Assembly: GCA_002508705.1 (NCBI GenBank)
Contig: DAYL01000008.1
Span: 1 to 46,278 of the forward strand
DNA from: Methanoculleus sp. UBA374
Lineage (GTDB): Archaea > Halobacteriota > Methanomicrobia > Methanomicrobiales > Methanoculleaceae
Direction: 5' to 3'
Length of the DNA stretch: 46,278 nt
Below, in pieces: positions 43,579 to 46,278 of the stretch (positions within the stretch are counted from its first letter, which is position 1; each line of letters begins with the position of its first letter). The notes under the pieces were generated by a model. It was given only the letters and a program-made list of their open reading frames with translations, was not told the DNA's origin and ran no database searches. A program made the position numbers and the translations under genes.

Positions 43579-46110
43579 ATGCCGCACAATCACCATCAGG
43601 TGCCCGGGTCGCCGGAACTGCTTGCGCCGGCAGGGTCGCCGGCGGCCCTTTCCGCAGCCGTCGCCGCCGGCGCGGACGCCGTTTACCTCTCCGGGAGGCG
43701 TTTTGGAGCCCGTCACTACGCAGCGAACTTCTCCGACGAGGAACTTCGCGCCGCCGTCGATTATGCACACCTCCACGGCGTCAGGGTCTATGTCACGGTA
43801 AACGTCCTCGTCCGGGACGAAGAACTCCCCGATGTGACCCGATACCTCCTCCGGCTCTACGAGACCGGAGTCGACGCCGTCCTGGTGCAGGACGCCGGGG
43901 TGGCGGCGATTGCCCGGGAGGTGGTCTCCGACCTCCCCCTCCATGCCTCCACCCAGATGACGGTCCATAACCGCGAAGGCGTGGCCCGGGCCGCACGGGA
44001 GGGATTCTCCCGCGTGGTGCTTGCGCGTGAACTCACCCTCGCCGAGATCGAGGGGATTGCCGGGGACGCAGAGGCACGGGGGGTCGGGATCGAGGTTTTT
44101 GCCCACGGTGCGCTCTGCTACTGCTACTCCGGCCAGTGCCTCCTCTCCTCGGTCATCGGGGGGCGGAGCGGGAACCGGGGGATGTGCGCCCAGCCGTGCC
44201 GGAAGCCCTACCGGCTCGTCGTCGGGGATAAGGACGATTACGGGCGCCCGAAGGATCTTCACACCGTGCCGGCAGGAGACCGGTACCTGCTCTCGACCCG
44301 GGACCTCGCGGTATACCCGCGCCTTGACCGGATCGTGCGTGCACCGGTGGCGGCGCTCAAGATCGAGGGGAGGATGCGTTCGCCGGAGTACGTCGCGACG
44401 ACGGTGAGCATCTACCGGCGCGCCCTCGACGCGCTCGCTGCAGGAGAGGCATGGTCCCCCTCGCGGGAGGAGATGCGGAACCTTGCCCTCGCGTTCAACC
44501 GGGGGTTCACGGAGGGTTACCTCCTCGGCGCCTCCGATATCATGGCCCGCGACCGGCCCGGGAACCGGGGCATCCTGCTCGGCACGGTCGCCGGCTACAA
44601 CCCGCAGCGGCACGAAGCGACCGTGCGCCTCGCCGGCGATCTCGCGCCCCGTTCCGGCGACGGACTGGCCTTCTGCACGGACGACCCGGAGGAGGATACG
44701 GGCGCGGTCGTCCGCGGCCCGCCCACCGTCCGCGACGGCACGGTGCGGCTCTCCGTCCCTGCGCCCGTCGTGCCGGGGGCCCGGGTCTTCCTGACGAAGA
44801 GCGCGGACCTTGAGGAGCGGGCAAAACAGGTCATGAAACAGCCTCTCCGGCCGTTGCCGCTCGATCTTTCGGTTACCTGGGAGGACGGCACCCCCTGCCT
44901 GGAGGCGGTCGTCGACCGGAACGACGGTGAGCCGCTCCGGGTGCGCTACCGCCCGGACCTCCGGATGGAGCCTGCACGGAACCGGCCGCTCTCCCGGGAC
45001 CGGATCGCGGAGCAACTCCGAAAGACCGGAGGAACGCCGTTTACGGTCCGGAAGATGGACCTCCGGTACCCGGGCGGGCTCTTTCTCCCGCTCGGGGAGT
45101 TGAACGGGGTCCGGCGAACGTTCCTGGAGAAGGTTGAGGAGGCCGTCCTCGCCGCACGGCGTCCGGGGCCCGATGCGGTGGATGCGGCCGGAAAACGTGC
45201 CCGGGCGGCGATTGCCGGGATGACGCATCCTGCAGGGCCGCATCCCGGTCCCCGGCTCCCGTCGGTATCGGTCTACGTCGATACCCCTGAGGGTGCAAAG
45301 GCCGCCGTCCGGGGCGGCGCCCGGACCGTCTATATCGAGTCCGCCGACCCGGAGGTCCTTGAAGAGGCCGCCGCCGTCTGCGCCGGAGGAGGCGCCGACC
45401 CTGTCTGGAAATGGCCGTCGATCACCCGGCGCGCGTTCCTTGATACGGCGGCTCCTCTCCTCCCGTCGCTCTATGAGGCGGGGGTCCGCGGCGTCATGGT
45501 GAGCGGTCCCGGCGCTGCGGACGCGGTGCGGCGGGCCGCTCCGGGGATGAACCTCTACGGCGCAGCCGGGCTGAACGTCTGGAACCACCGCACCGCCCGG
45601 GAACTGGCGGCGCTCTTCCTGCGGTGTACGGCATCCCCCGAACTTCCGGCGGCCGACCTTGCCCGTCTGGCGGCGACGACCGAGAGCGTTCCCGAACTTG
45701 AGGTGCTGGTGCAGGGGAACGTCGAGGCGATGGTGACCGAGGACCGGCTGGCGGCGATGGCCGCCGGTGAGAGCCCCGGCGGCCGTTTTCTGGGGCTCAA
45801 GGACGGGCGGGGCCGTGTCTTTCCGGTCCGGCGCGACAGTGAGGGGCGGACCTCTATCGCGAACGCCGTCGAGACCTGCCTCATCGACCGCCTGCCCCGG
45901 ATCGCCGGGACGGGCATCGCGGCCGTCGCCATCGATGCACGGGGGCGGGGGCCCCGCTACGCCGGGGAGATGGCCGGGCTTTACCGGGCGGGGCTCGACG
46001 CCGTCGGCCGGGGAGCCCCCGGCACGCTCTCCGCGCTCAAGGAGGAGGCGAGACGGCGGGCGCTCGGGGGCATCACCGGCGGGCATTTCGTCCGGGGAAT
46101 CGAGGAGTAA
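43579..46110 (+). CDS. Peptidase family U32 protein, long form
   Basis: 843 residues. The N-terminal U32 catalytic domain (about 12-310) shows ELLAPAGSPAALSAAVAAGADAVYLSG, LPLHASTQMTVHN, and the signature FAHGALCYCYSGQCLLSS with GRSGNRGMCAQPCRKPY, whose cysteines suit an iron-sulfur cluster. KIEGRMRSPEYVATTVSIYR ends that domain. A middle part (about 385-520) resembles DUF3656, and a second, weaker barrel-like region with SVSVYVDTPEGAKAAVRGGA and LYGAAGLNVWNHRTA follows. U32 relatives such as RlhA, TrhP and UbiU/V modify RNA or quinones rather than cut protein, so peptidase is a family label. ATG at 43579 has no strong ribosome site. Divergent from proC. Confidence 0.88.
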   Translation: MPHNHHQVPGSPELLAPAGSPAALSAAVAAGADAVYLSGRRFGARHYAANFSDEELRAAVDYAHLHGVRVYVTVNVLVRDEELPDVTRYLLRLYETGVDAVLVQDAGVAAIAREVVSDLPLHASTQMTVHNREGVARAAREGFSRVVLARELTLAEIEGIAGDAEARGVGIEVFAHGALCYCYSGQCLLSSVIGGRSGNRGMCAQPCRKPYRLVVGDKDDYGRPKDLHTVPAGDRYLLSTRDLAVYPRLDRIVRAPVAALKIEGRMRSPEYVATTVSIYRRALDALAAGEAWSPSREEMRNLALAFNRGFTEGYLLGASDIMARDRPGNRGILLGTVAGYNPQRHEATVRLAGDLAPRSGDGLAFCTDDPEEDTGAVVRGPPTVRDGTVRLSVPAPVVPGARVFLTKSADLEERAKQVMKQPLRPLPLDLSVTWEDGTPCLEAVVDRNDGEPLRVRYRPDLRMEPARNRPLSRDRIAEQLRKTGGTPFTVRKMDLRYPGGLFLPLGELNGVRRTFLEKVEEAVLAARRPGPDAVDAAGKRARAAIAGMTHPAGPHPGPRLPSVSVYVDTPEGAKAAVRGGARTVYIESADPEVLEEAAAVCAGGGADPVWKWPSITRRAFLDTAAPLLPSLYEAGVRGVMVSGPGAADAVRRAAPGMNLYGAAGLNVWNHRTARELAALFLRCTASPELPAADLARLAATTESVPELEVLVQGNVEAMVTEDRLAAMAAGESPGGRFLGLKDGRGRVFPVRRDSEGRTSIANAVETCLIDRLPRIAGTGIAAVAIDARGRGPRYAGEMAGLYRAGLDAVGRGAPGTLSALKEEARRRALGGITGGHFVRGIEE

Positions 46111-46195
46111 GGGGTATCTTGGCACCGTTGCCATGAGACCCCACTACCCGGACGATCCGTTCCGGGCGGGTACCTCCGTCTCCGGCATTCTCCAT

Positions 46196-46278
46196 TTATC
46201 CCCAGAAGAGCATCCAGACCCCGAATCCTATCAAAAGAATCCCGCTTCCCGCTCAAATTATATCCCTGTATTCTCGTA
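46196..46278 (-). other. Possible end of a membrane protein gene at the window edge
   Basis: On the reverse strand a peptide AGSGILLIGFGVWMLFWG ends at TAA (46198-46196). It looks like the last helix of a LysE-type transporter, but a TGA stands in frame just before it (46255-46253). Either the frame is broken or the match is chance. Too little sequence is visible to decide. Confidence 0.2.

Noticed and set aside
43546..46134. An 862-residue open frame antisense to the U32 gene
   Set aside because: Low-complexity, Arg/Pro/Gly-rich composition and complete overlap with a well-supported gene.

Overview
The window reads as a chromosomal segment of a methanogenic archaeon of the order Methanomicrobiales, most like Methanoculleus. 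The evidence is high G+C by eye, archaeal promoters with short leaders, a YcaO/TfuA pair of the type that thioamidates methyl-coenzyme M reductase, form III RuBisCO, two proteasome-activating nucleotidases (PAN), MBF1, an archaeal aconitase-X small subunit, and an aromatic pathway that starts with ADH synthase and dehydroquinate synthase II. The assignment to genus is inference from gene content; no database search was possible.

Layout. 1-1917: the end of an ABC-2 type permease and a secreted NEW3-type protein. 1965-2993: a FemAB/GNAT-like transferase, reverse strand. 3346-5883: a tight moaD-moaE-ycaO-tfuA operon (molybdopterin synthase plus McrA-glycine thioamidation). 6004-6643: a small ArsR-type regulator with a two-helix membrane protein. 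6799-10625: an alpha/beta hydrolase, form III RuBisCO, a stand-alone ArcS-like DUF5591 protein and a rubrerythrin-like ferritin. 10769-17042: a uvrA-uvrC-uvrB excision-repair operon. 17323-20385: PspC, short RecQ, N-formylglutamate amidohydrolase and a peroxiredoxin, all reverse. 20587-26886: a CBS/CorC membrane protein, an FKBP lipoprotein translationally coupled to a 1066-residue protein of about 30 TPR units, a tandem rubredoxin and the aconitase-X small subunit. 26925-31972: two PAN ATPases, a small conserved protein, a decayed hydrolase remnant, a GNAT enzyme and MBF1.

32288-40098 is a continuous eight-gene aromatic operon: two ADH synthase paralogues, dehydroquinate synthase II, prephenate dehydrogenase, prephenate dehydratase, EPSP synthase, a shikimate kinase-shikimate dehydrogenase fusion, and chorismate synthase. 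Most junctions are 4-base overlaps, so the genes are probably co-translated. The missing dehydroquinate dehydratase (aroD) lies convergently at 42010-42639. Together they cover the route from ADH to chorismate plus both prephenate branches.

Between aroC and aroD lies a disturbed stretch. It holds an A+T-richer regulator/membrane-protein pair, then a fused scar made of a second aroD 3' end and a second aroC 3' end, then hairpin-rich sequence with no gene. The order fits an old tandem duplication of aroC-X-aroD followed by an internal deletion. The window closes with proC and a long U32 peptidase-family protein. No rRNA, tRNA, CRISPR array or insertion sequence was recognised.
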